A stretch of 64,000 nt of DNA from Leadbetterella sp040829825 (GCF_040829825.1 NZ_JBFOLH010000021.1); one strand, 5' to 3'; shown: positions 41,608 through 51,695, counted from the first letter of the stretch. A program made the numbers and translations. The notes: generated from the letters alone by a model not told the origin.

Positions 41608-42963
41608 ATGAAGAAACTCACGCTGTTTTTCCTTTTTGTGGCTTCCGCCCTGTTGGCCCAGACCGAAACGCCTGAGCAGAAGAAAGACCGCCTGGCCTGG
41701 TGGACGCACGACCGTTTCGGTATGTTTATTCACTGGGGACTTTACTCGGTACCGGCCCGCCACGAATGGGTTCAGAATTATGAACGCATTCTGGCTGATC
41801 AGTATAAGGAGCGGTATTTTGACAAGTTCAATCCCGACCTCTATGACCCGAAAGAATGGGCGGCGGAGGCAAAGAAGGCCGGGATGAAATATGTGGTGCT
41901 GACCACCCGCCACCACGAAGGGTTTGCACTTTGGAATACAAAATACAGCGATTTTAAGGCGCCGAATACACCTGCAGGGAAAGATTTGCTGAAGCCTTTT
42001 GTGGAGGCGTGCCGGGCAGAAGGCCTGAAAGTAGGATTTTATTTCTCATTGATCGACTGGCATCATCCTGATTTTACGATAGACCGCGTTCACCCGTTGC
42101 GATCGGATAAAGAGGCACGGGAGGCGAATAAATCCAAAGACATGAACCGGTTCAGGAAATTCCTGAAAGACCAGTTGACGGAGCTGCTGACAGAGTACGG
42201 CAAGGTAGACCTGCTTTTCTTTGATTTCTCGTACCCGGGAGAGGATGGAAAGGGCCGCAAAGACTGGGACAGTGAAGGACTTTTGCAGCTGGCCCGTAAA
42301 CTGCAGCCCGGAATCATCATCAATGACCGTCTTGACCTGAACGACGTGGCCGGAGGATACGATTACGTTACCCCCGAGCAATTTATGCCGGCGCAGTGGC
42401 CCGAAAGAAACGGGGTGCGTGTTCCGTGGGAAACATGCCAGACCTTTTCCGGGTCCTGGGGGTATCACCGCGATGAGAATACCTGGAAATCACCCAACCA
42501 GCTCATTGCCATGCTGATAGAAGTGGTATCAAAAGGCGGTAACCTGCTGTTGAATGTAGGCCCTACTGCCCGGGGTAATTTTGATGCCCGGGCTACCGGC
42601 CGGCTTGACGCCCTCGGAGAATGGATGCATTACAACAGCCGCTCTATTTATGGCTGCACTGCTGCTCCCGAGGGCTTTCAGAGACCTGAAAATACTTTCC
42701 TGACGTACAACCCGGAAACCCGGCGCCTGTACGTACATGTCCTGCAGTGGCCGTTTAAGACACTTTACCTGCCCGGTTTCAAAGGGAAGGTCCGGTATGC
42801 GCAGTTTCTGCATGACGGCTCGGAGATCCGGTATACGGCTTCTGCCCATGCCGATGCGTCTAATCACATGGCCATCACCGCCGGTGAGCAGGACCTTATC
42901 CTGCAGATGCCGGTGGAGAAACCGGGGGTGGAGATCCCGGTGATTGAGCTGTTCCTGGAATAA
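41608..42963 (+). CDS. Alpha-L-fucosidase, GH29
   Basis: 451 aa, signal peptide (MKKLTLFFLFVASALLAQ). Cleaves terminal L-fucose. Family blocks: RFGMFIHWGLYSVPARHEW, AKKAGMKYVVLTTRHHEGFALW, KVGFYFSLIDWHHPDF, and DLLFFDFSYPG, where D in FFDFS is the nucleophile position. WGYHRDENTW and KGGNLLLNVGPTARG follow. Periplasmic or surface. Its last 68 nt overlap the 3' end of the convergent MATE gene. Confidence 0.95.
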   Translation: MKKLTLFFLFVASALLAQTETPEQKKDRLAWWTHDRFGMFIHWGLYSVPARHEWVQNYERILADQYKERYFDKFNPDLYDPKEWAAEAKKAGMKYVVLTTRHHEGFALWNTKYSDFKAPNTPAGKDLLKPFVEACRAEGLKVGFYFSLIDWHHPDFTIDRVHPLRSDKEAREANKSKDMNRFRKFLKDQLTELLTEYGKVDLLFFDFSYPGEDGKGRKDWDSEGLLQLARKLQPGIIINDRLDLNDVAGGYDYVTPEQFMPAQWPERNGVRVPWETCQTFSGSWGYHRDENTWKSPNQLIAMLIEVVSKGGNLLLNVGPTARGNFDARATGRLDALGEWMHYNSRSIYGCTAAPEGFQRPENTFLTYNPETRRLYVHVLQWPFKTLYLPGFKGKVRYAQFLHDGSEIRYTASAHADASNHMAITAGEQDLILQMPVEKPGVEIPVIELFLE

Positions 42964-44311
42964 CTTCGGGACTAAGGGGCCGGCGACTCACCCTGTTGTA
43001 CCGTGCATACAGGAAGAGGGCAGAGAAGGTCAGCCCCAGGAGCAACCCGAACCAGATGCCTACAGAGCCCAGGTGAAAGGCGAACCCCAACACATAGCCG
43101 GCCGGCAGAGCAATCAGCCAGTAGGCAACAAAGGTGATGTAGGTGGGAACCCGGATGTCAGCCAGTCCGCGAAGCAGACCCAGGCCCACCGACTGGGCAC
43201 CGTCAGACAGCTGGAAAAAGGCGGCAATCATCAGCAAAGGCAGTGCTGCCGCCAGAACGGCGCTGTCGTCAATGTAAATTTTAATGATCCACTGCCCGAA
43301 CAGGAGGATAACCAGGCTGCAAAGGCCCATGAAGCCGATCACCCAGGTATAGGCGGCCCGGCCGGAGAGCCGGATCCCCGTACTGTCGCGTTTTCCCCAG
43401 GCTTCCCCGATCCGGATGCTTCCTGCATGGGCAAAGCCTGTAGCCATCATGTAGGTGGTAGAGGCTACGTTAATGGCAATCTGGTGAGCGGCGAGCTCGG
43501 TTTCACTGAGCCAGCCCATCATGATCACGGCGAAAGAGAAGGCGGCAATTTCAAAAAAAGCCTGGAACCCGGCGGGTATGCTTCGTTTCAGTATTACAGA
43601 AAGGATAGACCGGTCGGCCTTCCACCGGGAGAAGTGAAAAAGCACCCGGAAAGCAGGCTGATTCCGGATATAGAACAGGAGGATACCCAGCATCAGCAAA
43701 CGGGAAAAGATGGTGCCGATAGCCGCTCCGTTCAGGCCCAGCTCGGGAAAAATCCAGAGTCCGCGGATAAGAACCACGTTTCCTGCAATGTCAAACAGCA
43801 GGCCGAGCAGAGTAATGTACATGACAATAGCCGGCTTTGAAAACCCGTCGGTAAATTGCTTGACCGCCAGGAAGAAGATCATGGGGATGTTGGAAAGAAT
43901 AATCAAAATGAAAAAAGGAGCCCCCAGGCTTTCAATGGCGGGTGTTTGGCCCAGAATGGAAAATTGCCGGTATACGATGTAACCCACCAGGGAAAGGAAG
44001 GTGCCGTACAGCAGGGCTGCCATAAGGGAGTTGAAAAACAGGGCACTCAGCTGCTCGGAGGTATCACGCTCTGCACGAAGCTTGGAGACCATAGGCGCTA
44101 TGACCGCCATGCCGCCTACGGCCAGGGAACCGATCAGGAAGGCAACAGAATTGGCTATACCTGCCGCACCCAGGCTGACCGGGCCCAATAATCTTCCCAC
44201 AATCACGTTATCAGAGGTACCCATCAGGATAACGCCCAATTGGCTGATAATAATAGGAAGGGCTAATTTATAGGTTTTGGAAAGTTCTGTTCGTAAACTT
44301 TTTTGCGTCAT
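42896..44311 (-). CDS. MATE-family exporter (NorM-like)
   Basis: 471 aa with twelve hydrophobic segments. Inner-membrane cation-coupled drug/metabolite exporter. The N-terminal LALPIIISQLGVILMGTSDNV and the internally repeated second half (IPAGFQAFFEIAAFSFAVIM) are typical, with length near NorM. The last ~25 residues form a Pro/Ser-rich tail (GTAQSPGSPPPVSPP) encoded entirely in DNA that also encodes the fucosidase C-terminus on the other strand, so the tail may be a by-product of the overlap. Confidence 0.93.
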   Translation of the reverse strand: MTQKSLRTELSKTYKLALPIIISQLGVILMGTSDNVIVGRLLGPVSLGAAGIANSVAFLIGSLAVGGMAVIAPMVSKLRAERDTSEQLSALFFNSLMAALLYGTFLSLVGYIVYRQFSILGQTPAIESLGAPFFILIILSNIPMIFFLAVKQFTDGFSKPAIVMYITLLGLLFDIAGNVVLIRGLWIFPELGLNGAAIGTIFSRLLMLGILLFYIRNQPAFRVLFHFSRWKADRSILSVILKRSIPAGFQAFFEIAAFSFAVIMMGWLSETELAAHQIAINVASTTYMMATGFAHAGSIRIGEAWGKRDSTGIRLSGRAAYTWVIGFMGLCSLVILLFGQWIIKIYIDDSAVLAAALPLLMIAAFFQLSDGAQSVGLGLLRGLADIRVPTYITFVAYWLIALPAGYVLGFAFHLGSVGIWFGLLLGLTFSALFLYARYNRVSRRPLSPEVIPGTAQSPGSPPPVSPPASAG

Positions 44312-44368
44312 TTGCTTTGAATTAAGGGTGGTAGTCAGGAATTTTGCTTCTTATATCTGTTTCGCACC

Positions 44369-44809
44369 ATGTTGAAATTTTTTTGCCGGATCTTTATTCT
44401 TTTTTTTGTCTTATCCTGCCAGCAACCGGATAAAGAAATCACATTTAAAGGGGTTTGGATTGAGAAATCGGTTCTGGAAAACAAAGATAAGGCGGAAACG
44501 GTGGATTCTCTTGCGAAGTTTCCCCTAATCCTTTTCGAGCAGGAGGGCGGCGACTCGGTCCTCTTTTATTATGATCACTCCAAGCGAAACGTATATCCTG
44601 CAGAATATGCCTACAATTCGTATTTCGTTCATTTCGATAAGCACAACGAATATTTTCTCACCCCTGATTATACGACGGGAGAACTGGTCTTTTCCAATCT
44701 GAAAGACGATGAATTTTACCGGTTTGTAAAGATAAAGCCGGGCCTTACACGTGCGGAAGTGTTAAACCCGGCCTTTGATATCGATTCGTTTATACAGCTT
44801 GTAGAGTGA
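44369..44809 (+). CDS. Small lipoprotein, unknown function
   Basis: 146 aa. Signal ends in FVLSCQQP with lipid C17. The mature region starts ITFKGVWIEKSVLENKDKAE and continues as a single beta-rich domain with YFLTPDYTTGELVF. The GxW start (FKGVW) resembles lipocalin-like domains, but the match is weak. Convergent with the metallophosphoesterase gene, overlapping by 20 nt. Confidence 0.6.
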   Translation: MLKFFCRIFILFFVLSCQQPDKEITFKGVWIEKSVLENKDKAETVDSLAKFPLILFEQEGGDSVLFYYDHSKRNVYPAEYAYNSYFVHFDKHNEYFLTPDYTTGELVFSNLKDDEFYRFVKIKPGLTRAEVLNPAFDIDSFIQLVE

Positions 44810-46022
44810 AGATCGTGATTTCCGGCAGGATGCCTACCCGGCCGGGATATCCGAGGAAGCCGAAGCCGCGGTTAACATAGAGCATCTGCCCGTTTTCTTC
44901 GTACATGCCGGCCCATTCTTTGTACCGGTATTGCGCCGGGCTCCACCTGAAGCCGGGTATTTCTATACCGAACTGCATGCCGTGGGTATGTCCTGCAAAG
45001 GCAGCGTCAATGTCGGTCTGGCCTAATACCTGGGCCCGCCAGTGGCTGGGGTCGTGCGATAGCAGAAGCTTATTGGTAAACTCTTCTGATCCCTGCAGGG
45101 CTTTCTTTAAATCGCCTTTCTGCGTAAAGCCGGCCCCCCAGTTCTGAATACCGATAATACCCAGCTTTTCTCCGCCCAGTGTAATGGACCGGTTTTCGTC
45201 CATGAGCAGATCCCAGCCCATTAAGCGGTGGCCTTCCATGAGGTTAAGCAGGTTCTGCTGCTTGGCCCGGGGAGAAGCCCAGCTGGCGTAGTCACCGTAA
45301 TCGTGGTTTCCTAAAGTGGAAAACACGCCCAGGGGTGCCTGAACCCGTTTAAAGGTGTCGAAATACTCCTGTAGCTCGGTGGCCCGGTCGTTGACAAGGT
45401 CACCGGTGAAAAACACCACGTCGGGTTTTTCAGCCAGGAGCATGTCTATCCCGCCGTTTACCGCTTTTTTATTGTAGAAGCTGCCCGAATGGATATCGGA
45501 AAGCTGGGCGAGGGTCATGCCGTGAAACTGTTTCGGAAGGCCTTTCAGGGGCAGGCTTACCCGTCGTACCCGGTAATCGTATGCCCCGGAAAGAATACCG
45601 TAGGTCAGTATTCCGAACTGCGTGACACCCAAAGCCATGGCCGATTTAGCGATAAACTCAGAGCGGGTGAGAATGGATTCTGTTGAGGAGGGACGGATGA
45701 TCTTCCGGCCGGTATTTTTCAGGATATTCAGTCCGTTACCCAGGAGGTAAACAATTGCCCCGATCATCTTGGACGAGTAGATCATGAAAACCGCAACCCC
45801 GAAATAACGCTTAACCTTCGGAGAGGTGGTTTCAGGCGCCAGGAAGAACAGGTAAATAAACCCCAGGATAAAAATAACCGGGATGGCCCAGTAACCCAGG
45901 GTGATCCAGCGCTGCGTGCTGGCTTGAAAATTACGGATGCTGTCTTTTAGTGCTTTGAAGAAAAAGTAATCTACCGCAATAAAAAAGGTAATTACCAGTA
46001 TAGTAAGAACTGTTCGGTTCAT
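44790..46022 (-). CDS. Membrane-anchored metallophosphoesterase
   Basis: 410 aa. Four hydrophobic N-terminal segments (about 6-24, 43-62, 74-98, 128-147) precede a calcineurin-like domain: LAQLSDIHSGSF, VVFFTGDLVND, STLGNHDYGDYASW, LLLSHDPSHW and DAAFAGHTHGMQFG. The active site probably faces the periplasm. Similar to YkuE/YaeI-type phosphoesterases that may act on lipid-linked phosphates. Substrate uncertain. Confidence 0.88.
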   Translation of the reverse strand: MNRTVLTILVITFFIAVDYFFFKALKDSIRNFQASTQRWITLGYWAIPVIFILGFIYLFFLAPETTSPKVKRYFGVAVFMIYSSKMIGAIVYLLGNGLNILKNTGRKIIRPSSTESILTRSEFIAKSAMALGVTQFGILTYGILSGAYDYRVRRVSLPLKGLPKQFHGMTLAQLSDIHSGSFYNKKAVNGGIDMLLAEKPDVVFFTGDLVNDRATELQEYFDTFKRVQAPLGVFSTLGNHDYGDYASWASPRAKQQNLLNLMEGHRLMGWDLLMDENRSITLGGEKLGIIGIQNWGAGFTQKGDLKKALQGSEEFTNKLLLSHDPSHWRAQVLGQTDIDAAFAGHTHGMQFGIEIPGFRWSPAQYRYKEWAGMYEENGQMLYVNRGFGFLGYPGRVGILPEITIFTLQAV

Positions 46023-46255
46023 TTGTTAATTATTTTGAGGCTACCTGTTATGAAATCTGCCAAAAGGTTTACCCCTGCCGTTTTGAAAAGCAGGCACGAT
46101 TTCGCCCGGCTCTAATGTAAACTTTGTTTTTAGTAATAAACCTGTGGAATCTTTTTTTAGTTTAAGCGGGGAGGATGATTTTGGCTCAAACGGACATATC
46201 GGGAGATGAATGGGACAGGGAGATCCCTTCTTGAGCAGAACGGTATTGCGCGGGC

Positions 46256-46939
46256 TTACACCTCAAAAATCTCTCCCACTTCTGCCAGGTACAGCGACTT
46301 TCCGGCATCAGCAAAAGCCTTCTTTGCCTTTTCGTGGTCAATATTGATGGGAGGGAAGGAGTCGTAATGGCAACCCACAATGGTATTGCATTCAATGAAA
46401 TCAGAAGCCAGGATGGCGTCTTCGTAACCCATAGTGAAGTAGTCGCCTATGGAAAGGATGGCAAAATCCAGCTTGGGGCAGATCATCGGAATCAGCTTCA
46501 TGTCGAGGGTTAGCGCGGTGTCTCCCGAATAGTAAAAGCAGGAGTCTTCATTCCAGAAAACAAAGCCCATGGGATTGCCGCCGTAGCTGTTGTCAGGCAG
46601 CATGCTTGAGTGGATGGCGGTTACCAGCTTGAAGGTGAATCCGTCGAGGCTGAGCTTACCGCCCGTATTCATGCCGTGGCCCGCGATTCCCAGGGGCTCA
46701 ACAAACCGGGTCATGATGTCAAAGCTGGTGATGACCGGGGCGCCGGATTGCTTAGCGATCTGCTCCAGGTCTTTCAGGTGGTCAGCGTGGCCGTGCGACA
46801 GGAAGATATAATCCGGGTGAATGTCTTCTGTTTTAATATGCTGTGCTATGGGGTTTCCGCTGATAAAGGGATCCAGGAGGATCTTCTTTCCTGCGAAATG
46901 GATCATAAAGCACGAATGTCCGAAATACTGTAGTTTCAT
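46256..46939 (-). CDS. UPF0173-type metal-dependent hydrolase (MBL fold)
   Basis: 227 aa metallo-beta-lactamase-fold protein. N-terminal MKLQYFGHSCFMIHF, metal motif FLSHGHADHL (HxHxDH), FYYSGDTALTLDMKL and GCHYDSFPPI are the UPF0173/YtkL signature. Cytoplasmic, substrate unknown. A minus-strand TATTTTTG at 47033-47040 could be its promoter with a ~90-nt leader; a gene-free gap 46940-47151 separates it from the phospholipase gene. Confidence 0.92.
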   Translation of the reverse strand: MKLQYFGHSCFMIHFAGKKILLDPFISGNPIAQHIKTEDIHPDYIFLSHGHADHLKDLEQIAKQSGAPVITSFDIMTRFVEPLGIAGHGMNTGGKLSLDGFTFKLVTAIHSSMLPDNSYGGNPMGFVFWNEDSCFYYSGDTALTLDMKLIPMICPKLDFAILSIGDYFTMGYEDAILASDFIECNTIVGCHYDSFPPINIDHEKAKKAFADAGKSLYLAEVGEIFEV

Positions 46940-47032
46940 AGTTTTGATCCTGCGTTCAGGAGTTTGTTTTAAGTCAAACTCTTACAGAGTTATATCTTTT
47001 TCCCGTTTTTGGAATAGTAAATTAATTTCTGC

Positions 47033-47040
47033 AAAAATAG
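47033..47040 (-). promoter_or_regulatory. Candidate promoter, UPF0173 gene
   Basis: Minus-strand TATTTTTG, a perfect TANNTTTG. Confidence 0.4.
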
Positions 47041-47151
47041 AAAAGTTTCTGATGAAGTACCAACTAATCCAAAAACAGGAGCCATCTTATTGAAAGCTTT
47101 TGTGTTAGTTTGGTATAAAAAATAACAGATATGGAGAGTGTTAAAAGAAAG

Positions 47152-49596
47152 CTATAGAACTTTTCCCATTTTGGGATCTGTAAAGCTCTCTTTTCCCGTT
47201 TCCACGTGCCCGGCATAGTGCCATTCAAAATCAGGATAACCGTTTACCGTCAGCTTGAAATCATACCAGTTGTGGCTTTTTTTCAGGTCAGCGGAAATGG
47301 TCTTTTCTGCCTCTTTCTTCAGCTTTACCCGGGTAATGCCGTTATGGTAAGAGGGGTCGGTAAGGAGCAGCTCCAGGTCTTTCCCCGAAGTGTTCCGGAA
47401 GTTAAATTCGATGTCTCCCAATGGACGCCCCTGCCGGTTTTTCGGGTAAGAGACGGTCACCTCTACCGGGGTTTCACGGGCTCTGAAGCTGCGGTAGAAG
47501 CCGTTAGGGCCATGTACCCGTACATCCAGGAGCCCTTCTAAGCGCTCTATGGCGTCGCTGAGCCGGTCTCCTTTTTTCAGGGTATAGTGCCGCGACTGGA
47601 ATTCGCCTTTTTCTGTCCGGAGATTAGCAAAGAACGGAGCCCCGCCCGTTTTGAATGTATTTCCCACTGCCAGATTCAGCTCGGGTTTGCCGTTTTCTGT
47701 CACACGGATGTCTGCAAAGAGCTCATACGGGATCGGCAGGGCCTTTTTGATGCCTTTCTCCTGCTGCGGCATCCAGGGCGATGTTTCCGGTGAAGTATTG
47801 ATCTGCTCTATTTCGTCCGGGGTCAGGGCTTTGAAGTTATTGGGCAGCTCTTTGTCCCTGGCACTGCGGATCGACTTCATGAATTCGGTTTTCTGTACAA
47901 ATTCATCGAATTTGCCCGACTGGAAAGGCGTAAATACCGAGCTCAGGTCGCCACATACCGTTCTCCGCCATTCGGTAATGTTTTCTTCTGTAATGTCTTT
48001 CTTGTAGCGTTTCGCGATAAATTTCTCCAGGAACATCAATATCGAGGTATGATCGAATACTTCCGAGCAAACCTTTCCGCCCCGGCTCCAGGGAGAGGCA
48101 ATGACCAGCGGCACCCGGAATCCCAGCCCGATCGGCCCGTCAACTACCCGGTCATAAGGCCTTTGCTTTTCGTGTTCCAGGTTTACCTGCTCGGCCCACA
48201 GGTCAATTCCTGCGGAGGCTTTCCCGGTTTCCGGTTTTTCTGGGTGCGGTGCCACAAAGGGAGGCACATGGTCATAGTAGCCGTCGTTTTCATCATAGCA
48301 GAGAATAAAGACAGTCTTCTTCCAGACTTCCGGGTTTTGGGTCAGGATGTCAAGCACTTCAGACACATACCAGGCGCCGTACCAGGGAGCACTGGGGTGA
48401 TCGGAAAAGTTCTGAGGGGCAACAAGCCATGAAACAGGCGGAAGTTTCCCCGATTCAACGTCTTTCCTGAATTCATACAGGACATCACCTCTGGGTACGG
48501 CCATTTTTTCGCCGCTATCGGTCTCTGCTTCCGACAGGCTGTGGTAGTCAGCATGAGCCCGGTTGGTGGTAAATGCCTTGCGATGAATATTTTTTTGAAA
48601 CTCCGGCAGCTTGTCAAAGTTTTCCGGGGTATATTTCTGCAGGTCTTCAAGCGCAGTTTTATACTGCTGCCCGAGTGCCGCCAGCCTGTCCTGATCTTTT
48701 TTATCGGGATTTTCTTTTTTCTTCAGCGCTTCTATTTCACCGGGCAGGGTAACTATTCTTTCCTGAAGATACCTGAGGTATTCCGGGTGAAACCTGACCT
48801 GGTATTTTTCAAACCACTCGATGGGGTTATCGGTAAAGTTGCTCAGCCAGCTCTCTTCTTCGCCCTCGAATCCTACCGGCAGGCTGATTTCGTTCTGGTA
48901 AATGCGCCAGTCTATCCCGTGCTCTTCCAGGCGCTCGGGGAACGACTTCCAGCGTGCAGGCCGGCCATAGTCAATGTCTTCGTTTTTGACATTGGCCTTG
49001 TGGCTGAAATCTTTTTCCCGGCGAATGGTACCGCTCCAGAGGTAAAGCCGGTTAGGGGTGGTGCCGGTTAACGAAGAAGAAAAATTCTGATCACAAACGG
49101 TAAAGGCATCAGCAAAGGCATAATAGAAAGGGATGTCCTCGCGGTTAAAGTGGCCCAGGGTAAGCGGTATATCTTTGTAATCTTTGTTTCCTGACTGTTT
49201 TTCAGAAAGCCACTGGTCGTATTTGCCGTCGTTACGGGCCCTTACCTGGTTTTCCCAGGAGTGGGGCAGGTCACGCATCCAGGTGGCTTTGGTATCTTTG
49301 ATGTTCAGGCGGAAAGGTACGAAGGTCTCGTTTTTGACGTTGGTTTGCAGCCACACCTTGCGATTGTCGGGCAAGGTTACCGCCCGGGGGTCGTTAAAGC
49401 CCCTTACGCCCCGGAGTGCACCGAAGCTATGATCAAAGGAGCGGTTCTCCTGCATGAGAATGACCACGTGGTCGGCATCCCAAACGGTTGAACCTTCAGC
49501 AGGGCTGATAGAGCTGGCCCTGATGACTGATTCCGGTAAAAGCACTCCACCGGCAATCAGTCCGGCCTTTTTGATAAATTCGCGTCTTGAATCCAT
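47152..49596 (-). CDS. Phosphocholine-specific phospholipase C, Tat-exported
   Basis: 814 aa from ATG 49596; an upstream ATG at 49617 adds seven residues before the Tat signal. Twin-arginine signal DSRREFIKKAGLIAGGVLLP. Phosphoesterase domain with ILMQENRSFDHSFGALRGVRG, TLTGTTPNRLYLWSG, WLVAPQNFSDHPSAPW and ILCYDENDGYYDHVPPF. The C-terminus carries two DUF756-like beta domains (about 640-810). This is the PlcN/PlcH layout of Pseudomonas and Burkholderia. Cleaves phosphatidylcholine-type lipids, probably for phosphorus or as an envelope lipid enzyme. Confidence 0.93.
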   Translation of the reverse strand: MDSRREFIKKAGLIAGGVLLPESVIRASSISPAEGSTVWDADHVVILMQENRSFDHSFGALRGVRGFNDPRAVTLPDNRKVWLQTNVKNETFVPFRLNIKDTKATWMRDLPHSWENQVRARNDGKYDQWLSEKQSGNKDYKDIPLTLGHFNREDIPFYYAFADAFTVCDQNFSSSLTGTTPNRLYLWSGTIRREKDFSHKANVKNEDIDYGRPARWKSFPERLEEHGIDWRIYQNEISLPVGFEGEEESWLSNFTDNPIEWFEKYQVRFHPEYLRYLQERIVTLPGEIEALKKKENPDKKDQDRLAALGQQYKTALEDLQKYTPENFDKLPEFQKNIHRKAFTTNRAHADYHSLSEAETDSGEKMAVPRGDVLYEFRKDVESGKLPPVSWLVAPQNFSDHPSAPWYGAWYVSEVLDILTQNPEVWKKTVFILCYDENDGYYDHVPPFVAPHPEKPETGKASAGIDLWAEQVNLEHEKQRPYDRVVDGPIGLGFRVPLVIASPWSRGGKVCSEVFDHTSILMFLEKFIAKRYKKDITEENITEWRRTVCGDLSSVFTPFQSGKFDEFVQKTEFMKSIRSARDKELPNNFKALTPDEIEQINTSPETSPWMPQQEKGIKKALPIPYELFADIRVTENGKPELNLAVGNTFKTGGAPFFANLRTEKGEFQSRHYTLKKGDRLSDAIERLEGLLDVRVHGPNGFYRSFRARETPVEVTVSYPKNRQGRPLGDIEFNFRNTSGKDLELLLTDPSYHNGITRVKLKKEAEKTISADLKKSHNWYDFKLTVNGYPDFEWHYAGHVETGKESFTDPKMGKVL

Positions 49597-49683
49597 ACGA
49601 TGACATTGTGGATTCAAAATAACAAATTAAAGCGGAAAGTTAAAAGTAAAGGATTTGTTAAGACGCGAAACGCCCGCCTGTGA

Positions 49684-50097
49684 TCAGTTGTTTTTCAGGT
49701 CATCCTTAAGCTTTTTGACGTCTTCTTTAACGTCTTTTTTCAAATCTTTCATATCGTCCCTGAAGTCTTTCATCCCTGATTTGATCTTTTCATTCAGGTC
49801 TTTCAGCTCTTTGTCGAGCTCGTCTTTCCTGGCCTGCCATTTTTCTTTTTCTTCTTTGGTGCCGGTTTTGATCTTTTCATTTACCTCTTTGAGCTCTTCT
49901 TCCAGTTGCTGTTTTTTCTTTTCCAGCTCCTCCTGTACGTTGTCTTTGATTTCTCCGAGATTTTCCTGTGCTTCCCGGGCGTTATCCCTGAGCTCATCCT
50001 GCGCGGCTTGCAGGTCGTCTGCCGCTTCGTGCTTTTCTTTCGAAGTACAGGAGGCTGCAAAGGCGGCCAGGGCCAGAATCATTACTATCTTTTTCAT
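49684..50097 (-). CDS. Coiled-coil lipoprotein
   Basis: 137 aa. Signal ends FAASCTSK with lipid C17; the rest is one continuous charged helix (about residues 25-135) rich in Lys and Glu with heptad spacing (QEELEKKKQQLEEELKEVN, KDELDKELKDLNEKIKSG). It probably forms an elongated coiled coil at the outer membrane, reminiscent in style of Lpp-like or stress lipoproteins. Function unknown. Confidence 0.75.
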   Translation of the reverse strand: MKKIVMILALAAFAASCTSKEKHEAADDLQAAQDELRDNAREAQENLGEIKDNVQEELEKKKQQLEEELKEVNEKIKTGTKEEKEKWQARKDELDKELKDLNEKIKSGMKDFRDDMKDLKKDVKEDVKKLKDDLKNN

Positions 50098-50257
50098 GTT
50101 ATTGTATAATATGGTTTACTTTATAAATGGTTTACGGCCCCGGATATTTTGTTTGAATATCAATTTTAAGGAAAATTTAAGCTGGAAGCCGTATTGAAAA
50201 CTGCCGTATTTATTTGGTACGGCGATGCAATTGGCCTTATCTTTAAATAAAAAAATT

Positions 50258-51664
50258 ATGGTAGCGGATACCACCGGTTCCATTAACCGCATTTTTGAAG
50301 CTCAGAAAGCCCATCAGTATAAAGTGGCCGAAAGCTCATGCGTCGAAAGGAAGACAAAACTGCTGGCGCTGAAGAAAGCCGTGGAAGAAACGTTCAGGCA
50401 GGAGATCCGGGATGCGCTCTTTGCCGATTTCAGAAAACCCCAGGCAGAGACTGACCTGACCGAGATTTTTGCAGTTACTTCCGAGATCAACCATACGGTG
50501 AGCTACCTGGAGAAATGGATGAGCGACCGCTATGTAAAAACTCCCCTGTCGTTTTTCGGGTCTTCTTCTTATGTCAGGTATGAGCCTAAGGGCACCTGCC
50601 TGATCATATCGCCCTGGAATTTTCCTGTGAACCTGAGCCTGGGGCCCCTGGTTTCTGCAGTGGCCGCCGGGAATACGGCTGTTATTAAGCCGTCTGAATA
50701 CACTCCCCATAGCTCTGCCGTGCTCAGGAAAATAGTCGCGCATGTTTTCAGCCCTGATGAAGTGGAAGTGATAGAAGGCGGTGTGGAGACTTCTACGGAA
50801 CTCCTGTCGCTGCCGTTTAACCATATTTTTTTTACGGGTTCGCCGCAGGTAGGAAAGGTGGTCATGAAGGCCGCCGCTGAGCACCTGGCTTCGGTTACCC
50901 TGGAACTGGGCGGGAAGTCGCCCGTGATCATTGACGAAACCGCTGACATACAGGCTGCTGCCCGGCGACTGGCCTGGGGCAAGTTTATGAACAGCGGCCA
51001 GATCTGTATAGCCCCGGATTATGTTTTTGTACACCGGTCAAAAGCCGGGTCTTTCCTGGAAGAGCTGGAACGCGTACTGGCAGATTTCTACGGCCAGGCT
51101 CCCCTGGGCAGTGACTCGTATTGCAGCATGGTGAATGAAAAACATGCCGGCAGGGTACATGCTTATCTTGAAGATGCCGTAGAAAAGGGGGCCAAAGTGG
51201 TTTTCGGCGGGGAGAAAGAAGCCGGGCGCATCAGTCCTACGGTGATTACGGAAGTTGCTGCCGGTTCAAAGATTCTGCAGGAAGAAATTTTCGGCCCGCT
51301 GCTGCCGGTTCTGACCTATGACGACCCGGAAGAGGTGGTGAGGCATATCCGTTCAGGCGAGAAGCCGCTGGCGTTGTACATTTACAGCCGGAAAAACAGT
51401 CGTATTGAATACTTTTTGTCTCATACCCGTGCAGGCGGCACCTGCATCAATAACAACGATATGCATTTTCTCCAGCCCTATCTGCCGTTCGGGGGAGATA
51501 ATAACTCGGGCATTGGTAAGGCGCACGGAGAATGGGGCTTTAAGGCGTTCTCTAACGAGAGAAGTGTTTACCGGCAGCACCTGCCCAGCGTGCTTGAAAA
51601 GCTGATGCCGCCCTATACGGCCGGGAAAAACCGGGTCATTGAGTGGATCGTAAAGCTGTTCTGA
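50258..51664 (+). CDS. Aldehyde dehydrogenase, class 3 type
   Basis: 468 aa from ATG 50258 (MVADTTGSINRIF). NAD(P)-dependent oxidation of aldehydes. LIISPWNFPVNLSLGPLVSA (cofactor), FTGSPQVGKVVM, general-base Glu in LELGGKSPV, catalytic Cys in NSGQICIAPDY and EEIFGPLLPV. The shorter length and C-terminal hydrophobic-basic segment (NRVIEWIVKLF) are typical of ALDH3-like fatty-aldehyde enzymes that associate with membranes. Confidence 0.94.
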   Translation: MVADTTGSINRIFEAQKAHQYKVAESSCVERKTKLLALKKAVEETFRQEIRDALFADFRKPQAETDLTEIFAVTSEINHTVSYLEKWMSDRYVKTPLSFFGSSSYVRYEPKGTCLIISPWNFPVNLSLGPLVSAVAAGNTAVIKPSEYTPHSSAVLRKIVAHVFSPDEVEVIEGGVETSTELLSLPFNHIFFTGSPQVGKVVMKAAAEHLASVTLELGGKSPVIIDETADIQAAARRLAWGKFMNSGQICIAPDYVFVHRSKAGSFLEELERVLADFYGQAPLGSDSYCSMVNEKHAGRVHAYLEDAVEKGAKVVFGGEKEAGRISPTVITEVAAGSKILQEEIFGPLLPVLTYDDPEEVVRHIRSGEKPLALYIYSRKNSRIEYFLSHTRAGGTCINNNDMHFLQPYLPFGGDNNSGIGKAHGEWGFKAFSNERSVYRQHLPSVLEKLMPPYTAGKNRVIEWIVKLF

Positions 51665-51687
51665 TTTTGTTTTTGGGCAATACTTCC

Positions 51688-51695
51688 TAATTTTG
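51688..51695 (+). promoter_or_regulatory. Promoter -7 element, LptF/G gene
   Basis: TAATTTTG followed by GGGCC, 26 nt before the permease start codon. Confidence 0.6.
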
